DNA of 64,000 nt from Sedimentisphaera sp050251615 (GCA_050251615.1 JBFWMM010000001.1:99016-163015); one strand, 5' to 3'. Positions 52,385-60,286 are shown, numbered from the stretch's first letter. A program made the numbers and translations. Notes: generated by a model not told the origin, from the letters alone.

Positions 52385-54190
52385 TTAATCTTTTTCTTCT
52401 TTTTTACCGAGCCGGTTCGGGTACATTTCTTCGGCGAATTGGCGGCTCGCTGCCACCATCTCGGGGTAGGGGTTGTCGCAGATATCAATGAAGCCGATCT
52501 GGTAATTCTCGCCGTCAAAGCGGCCCGAGCAAACCTGGTCTGTGTACTGAAACCAGTGAGCACCAATGCAGGCGGAGTCTGAAAGAGCGGATTTTAGATA
52601 GTTTTCGTAGATATCTGCTCGCTGTTGCTGGTTATAAACGCTGCGCAGTCCCGTATGAAAAAGGCCACGGTCCAGCGCGCCGAAATGAAACTCGCCGATA
52701 ATGAACGGCTTGTCAATTCCCGCAGGCATTGAGATCGAGCCAGGGAGGTAGTTGTACCTGTTCACGCTGACAACATCGCAGTACCTTGCCGAAGCATCAA
52801 GCACCTCGCGTTCGCCGGTATGTATGCGGCTGCCGAGATAAAGCTTGTCCGGTGCGATTTTCTTCAGCTCCTCGCTCACGATACGATAGTATGCCTCGGC
52901 CACCTTCCCCGCATCACGGCCGGGCCAGTGCAACTCGTTGTCCACGAAATACCCGATGCACCACGGGTCCGTGGCGGTGTCTCCAAGCCCGCGTAGAAGC
53001 GCATGCGCACAGCTCTTTCTGAATTGCGCCTCGTCAATCTCGCTCGGCATATCTTTGGGAATAGAGGAAGAAAGGGTTGCTGTGTATGGCGTGCGCCGCA
53101 TCGAGCAGAACGACCTGTCAGACCAGTTTGCTATCGTGTTTATCCCCCAGCTCCTCAGGCGTTTATGCATAACATTGCCGGCTATGTTGCGGGTCTGCTC
53201 GGCGGACTCGGTCTTGTATTTACGGGAGAGGTTGGCGAACAGGAAATTCGTGTCGGAAGTTGCCTTCTCGAAGTACTTTTCTCTGCCTTGAAGCGGCGAG
53301 TCCTGTGAGTATATCATGCAGGTTATGCCGTCAGACCAGAACAATCGTCCGAGAGGGTCAACAAGCCACCATTTGCCATTGTATTTCTCAGTGCGGAAAT
53401 GACCGGTTGCTTCAAGTTGGGGGCCTTCGCTCCATCCGCCATACTCATCCCGCTGCGGCGCTGAGGGGTGCTCGTTCAAATCTTTTCGCTCCGCCTCTGC
53501 GGCAACGACCATATCCTCCGCGGACTTCGTCTTGCCGGGCCAATCCTTGTGCTTGTACTGCCCGAACTCATCAACGAAAGGAAAGAAGCCGCCGGAAAGC
53601 TCTTCCTCGCTCGGCAGTTTGTACTCTCCCACGAGCCGCGGGGTGCTCAGGCGCACTTTCGCCGTGCCCTTGCCTTCGCCGCCGACGCGCACAATCTCCG
53701 TCCGCACTACGGCGGTTAAATCTATTACCTCCCAGTGCTCGGTAAAGCCGCCGGGAATCGCCCGCATATTGATGAAGCTTTCCTTTATATACTCGGGCAA
53801 CAGGGCGGAGGAGCGCCAGAAATGGATATACAATGTTCCGCTTTCGCCTTGGGCAAGCGGCAGAAAGCCTTTGTTTGAGCCGCCTGAGCCGGCGAGTATC
53901 TTGCCCTCAATCTGCACATCGCAGTTGCCTGTATTCGCGATGTCAAACGCCAGCCCCAGCGCTTTGCGGTAGTCCTGCGGCGCATAGCTGAACCGAACGC
54001 TTGGCCAGCGGTCTGTATCGCCGAACTCCACTTCCATTACGCCATTTTCAAGCAAAAAACCGGCGTCCGTACAGTCGATTGACTTTAACACGATGTTGGT
54101 GATGGGTTTTTCAGAGGCGCCAAAAATGGCAGGCGCCAGAAGTAAGGATGTCACTCCAAGCAGACGTAATGACAGGTAATACCATTTCAT
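52385..54190 (-). CDS. Secreted GH50 agarase-like enzyme
   Basis: The 601-residue protein has a signal peptide and an N-terminal beta-sandwich (about residues 30-210), then the GH50 segment 'GGWSEGPQLEATGHFRTEK', 'GKWWLVDPLGRLFWSDGI', the acid/base Glu in 'GYFVDNELHWPG' and the nucleophile Glu in 'IIGEFHFGALDRG'. GH50 is a beta-agarase family that releases neoagarobiose or related products from agar. It points to a marine or algal carbon source. AAAGGG precedes the ATG. Confidence 0.86.
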   Translation of the reverse strand: MKWYYLSLRLLGVTSLLLAPAIFGASEKPITNIVLKSIDCTDAGFLLENGVMEVEFGDTDRWPSVRFSYAPQDYRKALGLAFDIANTGNCDVQIEGKILAGSGGSNKGFLPLAQGESGTLYIHFWRSSALLPEYIKESFINMRAIPGGFTEHWEVIDLTAVVRTEIVRVGGEGKGTAKVRLSTPRLVGEYKLPSEEELSGGFFPFVDEFGQYKHKDWPGKTKSAEDMVVAAEAERKDLNEHPSAPQRDEYGGWSEGPQLEATGHFRTEKYNGKWWLVDPLGRLFWSDGITCMIYSQDSPLQGREKYFEKATSDTNFLFANLSRKYKTESAEQTRNIAGNVMHKRLRSWGINTIANWSDRSFCSMRRTPYTATLSSSIPKDMPSEIDEAQFRKSCAHALLRGLGDTATDPWCIGYFVDNELHWPGRDAGKVAEAYYRIVSEELKKIAPDKLYLGSRIHTGEREVLDASARYCDVVSVNRYNYLPGSISMPAGIDKPFIIGEFHFGALDRGLFHTGLRSVYNQQQRADIYENYLKSALSDSACIGAHWFQYTDQVCSGRFDGENYQIGFIDICDNPYPEMVAASRQFAEEMYPNRLGKKEEKD

Positions 54191-54320
54191 ATTCTGTGCC
54201 CTTTCTTATTACAGGTTGTTATACGATGTTCAGAATACCCTGCCTCGCTTGATTAGTCAATCGCTTTTGCCGAAAACACCTATTTTTTTGTTTTACCGAG
54301 CCAACGGCGCCGATTTTTGC

Positions 54321-54348
54321 TTGCAATAACCATGGTTTCCCGTATGAT
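54321..54348 (+). promoter_or_regulatory. Probable promoter of tRNA-Lys
   Basis: TTGCAA (54321-54326), a 16-bp spacer and TATGAT (54343-54348) lie 34 bp before the tRNA. Confidence 0.5.
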
Positions 54349-54381
54349 TTTGCGTCTCTTGCCGTTTCGGCAGGAGAGTGA

Positions 54382-54454
54382 GAGGGTGTAGCTCAGTAGG
54401 TAGAGCAACGGCCTTTTAAGCCGTGGGTCTTGGGTTCGAGTCCCAACACCCTCA
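54382..54454 (+). tRNA. tRNA-Lys (anticodon TTT)
   Basis: A full cloverleaf is seen: acceptor GAGGGTG/CACCCTC, D-arm GCTC...GAGC, anticodon stem ACGGC/GCCGT with loop CTTTTAA and T-arm TTGGG/CCCAA around TTCGAGT. The discriminator is A and CCA is not encoded. A small CCGAA/TTCGG hairpin and a T run follow (54460-54489). Confidence 0.95.
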
Positions 54455-54499
54455 CTTTTTCCGAATGATTCGGTGGGAGCTGTTTTTTTGCAAATTCGC

Positions 54500-54527
54500 T
54501 TGACACTCCGATTTGAATCAATAGTAT
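54500..54527 (+). promoter_or_regulatory. Probable promoter of tRNA-Asn
   Basis: TTGACA (54500-54505), a 16-bp spacer and TAGTAT (54522-54527) lie about 30 bp before tRNA-Asn. Confidence 0.5.
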
Positions 54528-54633
54528 ATCACTTCTCGCCTGAGGGCGGGAAAATGATTCCCCGATAGCTCAATCGGTAGAGCGAGCGGCTGTTAACCGC
54601 TAGGTCGTAGGTTCGAATCCTACTCGGGGAGCT
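54507..54633 (+). repeat. 127-bp exact repeat, copy 1 (contig end)
   Basis: Identical base for base to 54734-54860 across the N gap. It covers part of the tRNA-Asn promoter and the whole tRNA-Asn, and ends exactly where the Ns begin. Confidence 0.97.
54559..54631 (+). tRNA. tRNA-Asn (anticodon GTT), copy 1
   Basis: Acceptor TCCCCGA/TCGGGGA, anticodon stem AGCGG/CCGCT with loop CTGTTAA, T-arm GTAGG/CCTAC and discriminator G. CCA is not encoded. This copy lies in the 127-bp overlap and may be the same locus as the copy after the gap. Confidence 0.93.
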
Positions 54634-54733
54634 NNNNNNNNNNNNNNNNNNNNNNNNNNNNNNNNNNNNNNNNNNNNNNNNNNNNNNNNNNNNNNNNNNN
54701 NNNNNNNNNNNNNNNNNNNNNNNNNNNNNNNNN
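54634..54733. other. Assembly gap of exactly 100 N
   Basis: One hundred N separate two contigs whose ends share exactly 127 bp. The gap length is a placeholder; the contigs probably overlap. Confidence 0.98.
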
Positions 54734-54860
54734 TCCGATTTGAATCAATAGTATATCACTTCTCGCCTGAGGGCGGGAAAATGATTCCCCGATAGCTCAA
54801 TCGGTAGAGCGAGCGGCTGTTAACCGCTAGGTCGTAGGTTCGAATCCTACTCGGGGAGCT
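54734..54860 (+). repeat. 127-bp exact repeat, copy 2 (contig start)
   Basis: It starts at the first base after the gap and ends with the same GCT that ends copy 1. Confidence 0.97.
54786..54858 (+). tRNA. tRNA-Asn (anticodon GTT), copy 2
   Basis: Identical to the tRNA at 54559-54631. It is followed by a good terminator and by the accessory region. A degenerate third copy lies at 56779. Confidence 0.93.
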
Positions 54861-54862
54861 TT

Positions 54863-54903
54863 AAAGGCCGTTGGCCCGTTTATAACGGTCCGCGGCCTTT
54901 TTT
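54863..54903 (+). terminator. Terminator of tRNA-Asn
   Basis: AAAGGCCG pairs with CGGCCTTT and is followed by further T. The same sequence, decayed, follows the tRNA-like copy at 56779. Confidence 0.75.
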
Positions 54904-55117
54904 ATTTGGAGCCTGTTTCGAAGGAGGCCAGTCCTCATAAGTCTCGAAGAGGCCGATGGTTGCGGTATGGGAAGTTGCCTTTGGGTTTAGTTTTGCTTGC
55001 ATGTCTCTTATGACCGCAGGTTTACTGAAAGCGTATTCCAAGGAGCCAGATAAACCGATTTTTCTGACTCTCTGAATCTGTAAAACAGACTGGTTAGTAT
55101 CAAAAGAGTTATTATAA

Positions 55118-55837
55118 ATGGATAATAAGCAAAAAATAGATGCTGTCAATAAACTTATCGAAGAGCTTGGCGAGCAACTTTCAATTGCAGAAGAAGATGT
55201 AATAACAAAACGTAATTTCGATGCATTTGAATTGCCAGATCTAATTGCTCAAATCGTGGATTATCTACAACCAACTTTGTCAGGATATGAAGCAGCTATT
55301 TACTGGCGACTTTTCCGACAGGCAATTATTGGTTCGGGCCTACAGCATACACGAACAAGCGTGCGTGGGTTATGTTCAGGAACAATCATTTCGAGCAGTG
55401 GGCAAGGAGAGAATTTAGCTTATCGTTCTGTACAAAAGGCTTTACAAAGCCTAGAAGACAAAGGCGCCATCATAAAGGCGGGCGATACCAATCGACATGG
55501 AACTCCATATAAGATTGCCTTGCCTGAAGAAATACCTGTTTGTATTGAAAGAATTAGACAAACAAACTTGGAAAAAATTCCGCAATTCAACACCAAAAAA
55601 GATCTTGATTATTACAATGTGCCTGAAAATCGATTGCGTATATTTGAAAGAGATTCTTATAAATGTCACTATTGCAAGAAACAGTTAACACGATTCAGTG
55701 CTACACTTGACCATATTCAGCCAGTATCAAAGGGTGGTGATAATTCTATGGATAACCTTATCACTGCATGCCTCCACTGTAATTCTCGTCGAGGTAATAA
55801 ACCGGTTAGTAACTTTATTGAAAATGACAAAGAATAA
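55118..55837 (+). CDS. HNH endonuclease with N-terminal winged-helix-like region
   Basis: The last ~75 residues of this 239-residue protein are an HNH domain: 'YKCHYCKKQLTRF', 'ATLDHIQPVSKGGDNSMDN' and 'ACLHCNSRRGNKPV', with the four zinc cysteines and the catalytic His-Asn pair. Residues about 40-140 look helical with 'YRSVQKALQSLEDKGAIIK', resembling the winged helix of replication or regulatory proteins from mobile elements. Codon use is AT-rich compared with the genes before the tRNA. It is the first gene after tRNA-Asn and is probably part of a mobile or defence element. Confidence 0.85.
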   Translation: MDNKQKIDAVNKLIEELGEQLSIAEEDVITKRNFDAFELPDLIAQIVDYLQPTLSGYEAAIYWRLFRQAIIGSGLQHTRTSVRGLCSGTIISSSGQGENLAYRSVQKALQSLEDKGAIIKAGDTNRHGTPYKIALPEEIPVCIERIRQTNLEKIPQFNTKKDLDYYNVPENRLRIFERDSYKCHYCKKQLTRFSATLDHIQPVSKGGDNSMDNLITACLHCNSRRGNKPVSNFIENDKE

Positions 55838-55868
55838 GAACGCTTTACTTCATACTGTTAGCCAAAGA

Positions 55869-55906
55869 GGTTGTGTAAAATGTTTTCTGTAAATTCAAAG
55901 CAGTGC
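55869..55906 (+). repeat. 38-bp direct repeat, copy 1 (solo IS end)
   Basis: The 38 bp starting GGTTGTGTAAAATG are identical to 57931-57968, where they form the left end of an IS256-type relic. Here the sequence diverges right after, so only the end of an element remains. Confidence 0.85.
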
Positions 55907-55924
55907 GGTTGACAAATCTGATTT

Positions 55925-56548
55925 TTATTCTTTATGTCCAGACTGTTCAATAGCCTCTTGGTAAAAAACATATGCAATGCAACGTGATAATGCTTGCCAG
56001 CAGCCTAAGTCTCTTTGCGAGACTTCAAAACGAGACATTGGTTCATTAGGGTCACTTCCTTTGCGTGCCCAAAAAATCAATCCTGTATAATCAGAATTGT
56101 ATTTCCAATTTGCATGAGCAAAAGCATTACGAAAAGCTCTTACCGGGTTATAAGTTAAAAATTTGCAACATTTTCTTGTTGTGCTGCCGCATGGTGCTTT
56201 TTTGCGTAAAAACTCAAAACAGGCATCTTTTAAATAAACAAATGAAATATAATTTTGCGTAATAACTTGCGCTCGAACTAAACCAGGTTTGGGCATTGTT
56301 TTATCATTGTTTAAAATATCCATATCCATAAATTGTTGAAAAGCACGTAATTCATCAAATCTGTGATGGATATCTACCATATCAAGTTGTGCGATTTGTT
56401 GCAAGCCCACTTTTGCAATCACTTCATTAATTTCGGAGGCAATTGCTGTTGCCAAGTTATTGCTTTCTGTCAAACCAATATGTAAATTATCTCGGAGAAA
56501 TGGAGAGTACTGTCTCATTTGCTCATCAATCTTGACCCAACTGCTCAT
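55925..56548 (-). CDS. HEPN-motif protein, unknown function
   Basis: I recognise no named family in this 207-residue protein. It is predicted largely helical and has Arg140-x4-His145 in 'AFRNAFAHANWKY', the R-N-x3-H form of the HEPN ribonuclease motif. HEPN proteins often act as RNases in toxin-antitoxin and abortive-infection systems. No MNT-type antitoxin is adjacent; the nearest genes are HNH and GIY-YIG nucleases. The AT-rich composition fits the island. Confidence 0.6.
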   Translation of the reverse strand: MSSWVKIDEQMRQYSPFLRDNLHIGLTESNNLATAIASEINEVIAKVGLQQIAQLDMVDIHHRFDELRAFQQFMDMDILNNDKTMPKPGLVRAQVITQNYISFVYLKDACFEFLRKKAPCGSTTRKCCKFLTYNPVRAFRNAFAHANWKYNSDYTGLIFWARKGSDPNEPMSRFEVSQRDLGCWQALSRCIAYVFYQEAIEQSGHKE

Positions 56549-56778
56549 TCAAATATCCTCTTATAATAATTTTCTTTAAGTTAATGTACACAAGATGATT
56601 CTATCGTAAATAAGTGAATAAGCAAGATTTGATTTGTTAACCACAATAGAATCAGCTTTTTCTAAAAACCGCCTGTTAACAACTTTTTGAGGCATTAGAT
56701 TTGTTACCGAGTTCGTATTGATAGGCGATACTGTCCGGCTTTCTGACGGACGTGCGGGGGATTGGAGGTTAAAATGAT

Positions 56779-56888
56779 TCCCTGATAGCTCAATCGGTAG
56801 GGCGAGTCCCGATGCACATCGGGATTAACCGCTAAGTTGTAGGAGCCTAAAAGCCCGTTGGTCCGTTTATGACGATCCGCTGTTTTAC
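56779..56888 (+). pseudogene. Degenerate tRNA-Asn copy with inserted palindrome
   Basis: From ATGATTCCCTGATAGCTC onward the sequence follows tRNA-Asn through the D-arm, but the anticodon arm is interrupted by TCCCGATGCACATCGGGA (56807-56824), the anticodon loop GTT is lost, and the T-arm and 3' acceptor are deleted. It resumes with 'AGCCTAAAAGCCCGTTGG', matching the terminator region after the intact tRNA. It cannot be a working tRNA. Confidence 0.85.
56807..56824. repeat. 18-bp palindrome inside the tRNA relic
   Basis: TCCCGATG-CA-CATCGGGA forms a perfect 8-bp stem with a two-base loop. It is absent from the intact tRNA-Asn and looks like an inserted short palindromic repeat. Confidence 0.75.
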
Positions 56889-57032
56889 TGAACGCCAACA
56901 GCAAATGTGGTATGAAATCTATTGTGATATGCCGTTTATGTTCGAGTGCGAGTCGAGAATGAACGGAAGTGAACAAAGTCGCTCCAATTGCAGACAAATG
57001 CAGTTACTTTGTTAAATACTCCGAAGAAGAAA

Positions 57033-57914
57033 CTACTCCGCCAACCTTGCCTCATCCCAATCGCCGTAAGATTGACCGGTATCTTTGACTTTCCAATCCA
57101 AGCGTCCGTTGGAAGCTCGTCCGGCGATTACGGCTGAGGCTTTGCTCGGGCTATTGAAAGCATGGTTATCCGAAAAGATGTAAAACCCTTCTGTCTCCGC
57201 CAAAACTCCATTTTGCAAAAGTTCATCACGAAGTCCAATGATCCACTTGGGACACTTAATACTTGTTTTCTTTTGTACAAGGGAATCTTTTACAACAACA
57301 AATTCACCATTTACAAATTTCGCCGTGGCAACAGCATCGCGAGCCTTAAATTCAAATATAGGAGATTCTGCCGTGTTCTCGGCGGCATCTTCAGCTGTTA
57401 CTATTGGTTGAGGTTGTAGCAAATCAATTCCAAGGACTGGTAAAACCATCTGCATTTGCTCAAGAAAATATTCCATGTCTGCCAGATCAGATTCAGGCAA
57501 AGGAATATTGGCAGGACTTGGGCTGGAGCCATTCTTGAGCGGCATTCGCTTGGCTTCTTGAGCAACCTGAATCATGCGAGCTTCAAGGTAGCGAATGTGG
57601 CCCTTGGTAAGATTGTCATCTTTCTGAGTGAAAAAGCAGATGCGATCCCAAAAATCCAGTGTTCGATGGTGTTCCTTGATTCGGCTGGCAATATTCTCCG
57701 CTTCCCCGATATAGGCAACAGGAAACTGTGATTCTTCGTCTTGGCCGGTGAGAATATAGACCCCGGGTTTAGTGGCCTCTGATCTTTGCGTCAGTTTTTG
57801 AACCTCTGAACGTGGACATGCCAAGGCAATTCCTGTCCATTGTTGTAATTCAGCAATGGTCAACCCGTTAGGTTTGCCTTCTGTGAGAAATAGTTTTATC
57901 GTTTTTCCTGCCAT
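57033..57914 (-). CDS. GIY-YIG nuclease-domain protein with DUF4357
   Basis: From the ATG at 57914 the protein has 293 residues. The GIY-YIG domain is seen as 'KPGVYILTGQDEESQFPVAY' with 'IGEAENIASRIKEH', followed by 'HIRYLEARMI' with its conserved Glu. The C-terminal region 'NHAFNSPSKASAVIAGRASN' and 'LDWKVKDTGQSYGDW' is a DUF4357 domain. Such proteins are common in defence islands, but their role is unclear. An IS256-type end begins only 17 bp upstream of the start codon, so the native promoter is probably lost. Confidence 0.87.
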   Translation of the reverse strand: MAGKTIKLFLTEGKPNGLTIAELQQWTGIALACPRSEVQKLTQRSEATKPGVYILTGQDEESQFPVAYIGEAENIASRIKEHHRTLDFWDRICFFTQKDDNLTKGHIRYLEARMIQVAQEAKRMPLKNGSSPSPANIPLPESDLADMEYFLEQMQMVLPVLGIDLLQPQPIVTAEDAAENTAESPIFEFKARDAVATAKFVNGEFVVVKDSLVQKKTSIKCPKWIIGLRDELLQNGVLAETEGFYIFSDNHAFNSPSKASAVIAGRASNGRLDWKVKDTGQSYGDWDEARLAE

Positions 57915-57930
57915 GGCCGGTTTCCACAAG

Positions 57931-57968
57931 GGTTGTGTAAAATGTTTTCTGTAAATTCAAAGCAGTGC
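57931..57968 (+). repeat. 38-bp direct repeat, copy 2
   Basis: Identical to 55869-55906 and part of the left end of the IS256-type relic. Confidence 0.9.
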
Positions 57969-58018
57969 TATTTATCCGGCTGTAGGCGAGCGTAGCGAGC
58001 CGGAGGCCGGATAAATAG
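57968..58018. repeat. Long hairpin with 13-bp outer stem
   Basis: CTATTTATCCGGC (57968-57980) pairs perfectly with GCCGGATAAATAG (58006-58018); the loop has the inner palindrome GCGAGCGTAGCGAGC. It lies in the untranslated part of the IS relic. Confidence 0.75.
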
Positions 58019-58090
58019 AAGATTTTGCTTGAAATGGCGGGTACATTTCGTTCTCCTATTAGAAAAACTAAAACCAAACGGAGACACAAA

Positions 58091-58177
58091 ATGACCCACC
58101 AGCAGTATTGTAACGAATTCAGTGGTGCAATGGAACTCTTAATTGAAAATGGATTTGATGGAATGGCTGGCCGGTAA
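58091..58177 (+). pseudogene. 5' fragment of IS256-type transposase
   Basis: Twenty-eight codons from ATG to TAA; 'NEFSGAMELLIENGFDGM' resembles the start of mutator-type transposases. The frame breaks at a deletion junction near 58170, after which the C-terminal end continues in another frame up to about 58269. Confidence 0.65.
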
Positions 58178-58447
58178 AAGATATTTGAATATGAACGTGG
58201 AATATGAGGACGAATCGCTATCCGACATTTCAGGCAAAAAAGAATTTTACAGAAAAGGTGTTGCATAATCCAAACTCCTGTAAGATGTTTCAATCTATGA
58301 CCCATCCCCTTATAACACAAGTACTTAAAATCCGCCCGAAAAATTTGTCGCACACCAAGGCTACCCGATTAATGTTTTTTCTTCTTGATAGAAGTAGGGC
58401 TAAGGCTACAATTCACTAAACTTCTGATTTTGCGAGGTGGGCTTAGT

Positions 58448-59344
58448 ATGTCAACGATTTACCATTCAAAGTATTACGCAAATGAACTTACGCGCGAAGG
58501 CGGCGAGGAGGCAGAGAAGCTCTCACGGGCCCTATTTGATGCTTGCGTAGATTTGAACCCGCATCAAATCGAAGCGTCATTGTTCGCCGTCAGGTCTCCG
58601 CTGAGTAAAGGAGTGCTTCTTGCCGATGAAGTCGGGCTCGGCAAGGTTGATGAGCATGGCAATGTAACCGAAGATTTGCAATCCCGGATACTTGGGCAGC
58701 TATCTGAGAGGTTGAGATACGACCAACTATATCGTGATGCGTTAAGCGATCCCGAACTGAAGCGGACTCGGCAGGAATTAGAAGTAGCGTTATCGAATGC
58801 CAGTGAGGCGAGAAAAGTTGTTTATGAACTATTCCAAGACCTTGACAGCTTCTCGCTGGATGACTACAAGCCTCTGGCGGACATCGAAGCGAGCAAGAAA
58901 CGGCTTCTTGAGTTTACCGAACTGTCACTCGCGGCTGATGGCGGCACGATACGCGAAATTGAAGGTGAAAAGTTTTGCAATCCATACTGGCGGAATCTAC
59001 CGGCAACAGCCATCGGAGCATCTGTTTCCATGCCGTTGGAGCAAACGAGTATTTTGACGGTGTGGCAGGTACAGGTATTCTGGAAAGATGCCGAAACGAA
59101 GATATACATTATCCCTGTTGCAGTAGATATTGACGGCAAACGCATCCCCTCGTTAGAGAAACAATACCAGCAATGCTTCCACGCAAAAGCGGTTAAGCCT
59201 TCTCTCGATGATAATCAACGCCACGAATTGCTAACAAACCACATAGAATCCAGTCTAAAACGAGAACTGGAACACCGTGGAATTACCAGCGCAAACACCG
59301 GCTATTCCGCAAACATGCTGTCTTGGGTGGAGGTGAATGCGTGA
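58448..59344 (+). pseudogene. SNF2-type defence helicase with the ATPase core deleted
   Basis: From the ATG at 58448 (GAGGTGGG upstream) the product starts as a full-size SNF2/DEAD helicase: 'YHSKYYANELTREGGEEAEK', 'NPHQIEASLFAVRSPLSKG', 'VLLADEVGLGK'. In intact relatives the P-loop goes on with T-I-E-A-G. Here the frame jumps at 58645/58646 to 'VDEHGNVTEDLQSRILGQL', which looks like the C-terminal third. All helicase motifs after motif I are lost, so 298 residues remain of what should be about 1000. The frame is kept, so a stable fragment might be made. It overlaps the next remnant by one base (TGATG). Confidence 0.75.
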
Positions 59345-59445
59345 TGCGAATATCAGGACTACAGATCAGTAATCTTAGGAATTTCACCGAAAGCCTCGTT
59401 GTCAGAGGGGAAAATGCAACAATTGTCAGGATGCGAAATGAGTGA
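59344..59445 (+). pseudogene. N-terminal remnant of a RecF/OLD-like ATPase
   Basis: Thirty-three codons starting 'MRISGLQISNLRNFTE' and 'GENATIV', the typical first strand of RecF/SMC/OLD-type ATPases just before the Walker A loop, then ending at TGA. The rest is deleted. Start overlap (TGATG) with the preceding helicase shows that the two once formed an operon. Confidence 0.7.
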
Positions 59446-60286
59446 TACTCGAATAAATAAAAAGGTAAATGATTTCTTGGGGACACATCCATCACCATGC
59501 TCATTCGCCTGCTATACGACTTCGAATGATTCGCACACAGATTCTCAAATACCACATCGAGCATTACAACAGGAGCCAACAGGAAAACATGAAACAATAT
59601 CGCAACTCCGATCTGCATTAATTCGACACCACGCCAGTCCAGAAATGCTGACTCGAGAACGACGAAAGAAAGAGAGTTTGCGGAAATTTGGTTATCCCGC
59701 TCCGGAAGATATGCCGCATCGATTTCCACGAGCAGATAAGACCAGAAAAGGTAACTTAGCGGAGGTTTTTCTTGCTGAGTATATCGTGGCCACTTCTGGT
59801 GCGTCTCTTCCTGTTTATCGCCTTAGATACAATCCCAATGTCGAACAGTCTATGAAAGGCGATGACGTTCTGGTGTTTGATTTTGAATCTGATCCGGTGC
59901 GGATACTTGTCGGGGAAGCTAAATTTCGAGGAACTCCCTCCAAGAAAGCGGTCACAGATATAGTTGATGGCTTGATTCGCTCTCATCAAACAGGGCTGCC
60001 TATTTCGTTGCAATTTGTAGCAGATAGATTATTCGAATCCGGCAATAATGAGCTTGGAAGCAAGGTTGAAGAATGCGTTAATTGGATCGCACAAGGACGC
60101 CTCGATCTTCTGTACGTTGGTCTGCTTATGAGCAATACCAATGCGGCCTCGCTTGTAAAGTCTCACACGGAGAACAACCTTCGCAACCTTGTAATGATTT
60201 CACTTGGTGTTGAACACCCTAACGATCTGATATCTGCTTGTTATGACGGTATTGAGGAGGAATACGTAAATGGCGATTCCTTCTGA
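59438..60286 (+). CDS. HamA-like DUF1837 nuclease (Hachiman defence)
   Basis: From the ATG at 59438 (AGGA upstream) the protein has 282 residues. The DUF1837/HamA core is 'KTRKGNLAEVFLAEYI' (Glu109), 'YRLRYNPNVEQSMKGDDVLV' (Asp142/143) and 'VRILVGEAKFRG' (Glu160, Lys162), a PD-(D/E)xK nuclease arrangement. The N-terminal ~95 residues are variable. It overlaps the helicase gene by 17 bp, the layout of the two-gene Hachiman system (HamA effector, HamB helicase; AbpA/AbpB in E. coli), where HamA degrades DNA once HamB senses damaged or invading DNA. Confidence 0.75.
   Translation: MSDTRINKKVNDFLGTHPSPCSFACYTTSNDSHTDSQIPHRALQQEPTGKHETISQLRSALIRHHASPEMLTRERRKKESLRKFGYPAPEDMPHRFPRADKTRKGNLAEVFLAEYIVATSGASLPVYRLRYNPNVEQSMKGDDVLVFDFESDPVRILVGEAKFRGTPSKKAVTDIVDGLIRSHQTGLPISLQFVADRLFESGNNELGSKVEECVNWIAQGRLDLLYVGLLMSNTNAASLVKSHTENNLRNLVMISLGVEHPNDLISACYDGIEEEYVNGDSF

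Larger units (their letters stand above)
56549..57032. other. Non-coding stretch with a tRNA-Asn relic
   Basis: No credible ORF is present. The central part is a decayed copy of tRNA-Asn and its terminator (56770-56888); the right part has no recognisable content. Confidence 0.5.
57931..58271 (+). mobile_element. Internally deleted IS256-family element (about 340 bp)
   Basis: The left end (57931-57960, GGTTGTGTAAAATGTTTTCT...) and right end (58242-58271, GAATTTTACAGAAAAGG...) are imperfect inverted repeats. Inside are the first 25 or so codons of a mutator-type transposase ('MTHQQYCNEF', 'GAMELLIENGFDGM') and, in another frame, its C-terminus ('GKKEFYRKGVA'). The catalytic core is missing, so it cannot move by itself. 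A hairpin of repeat type (57968-58018) sits between the left end and the coding remnant. Confidence 0.75.

Noticed and set aside
54880..55149. Minus-strand frame of 89 codons after tRNA-Asn
   Set aside because: It ends inside the tRNA terminator, overlaps the HNH gene start and has no ribosome site or recognisable domain; it may be a relic but I cannot support a gene.
56704..56997. Minus-strand frame of 97 codons across the tRNA relic
   Set aside because: It is antisense to a decayed tRNA copy and has no family resemblance.
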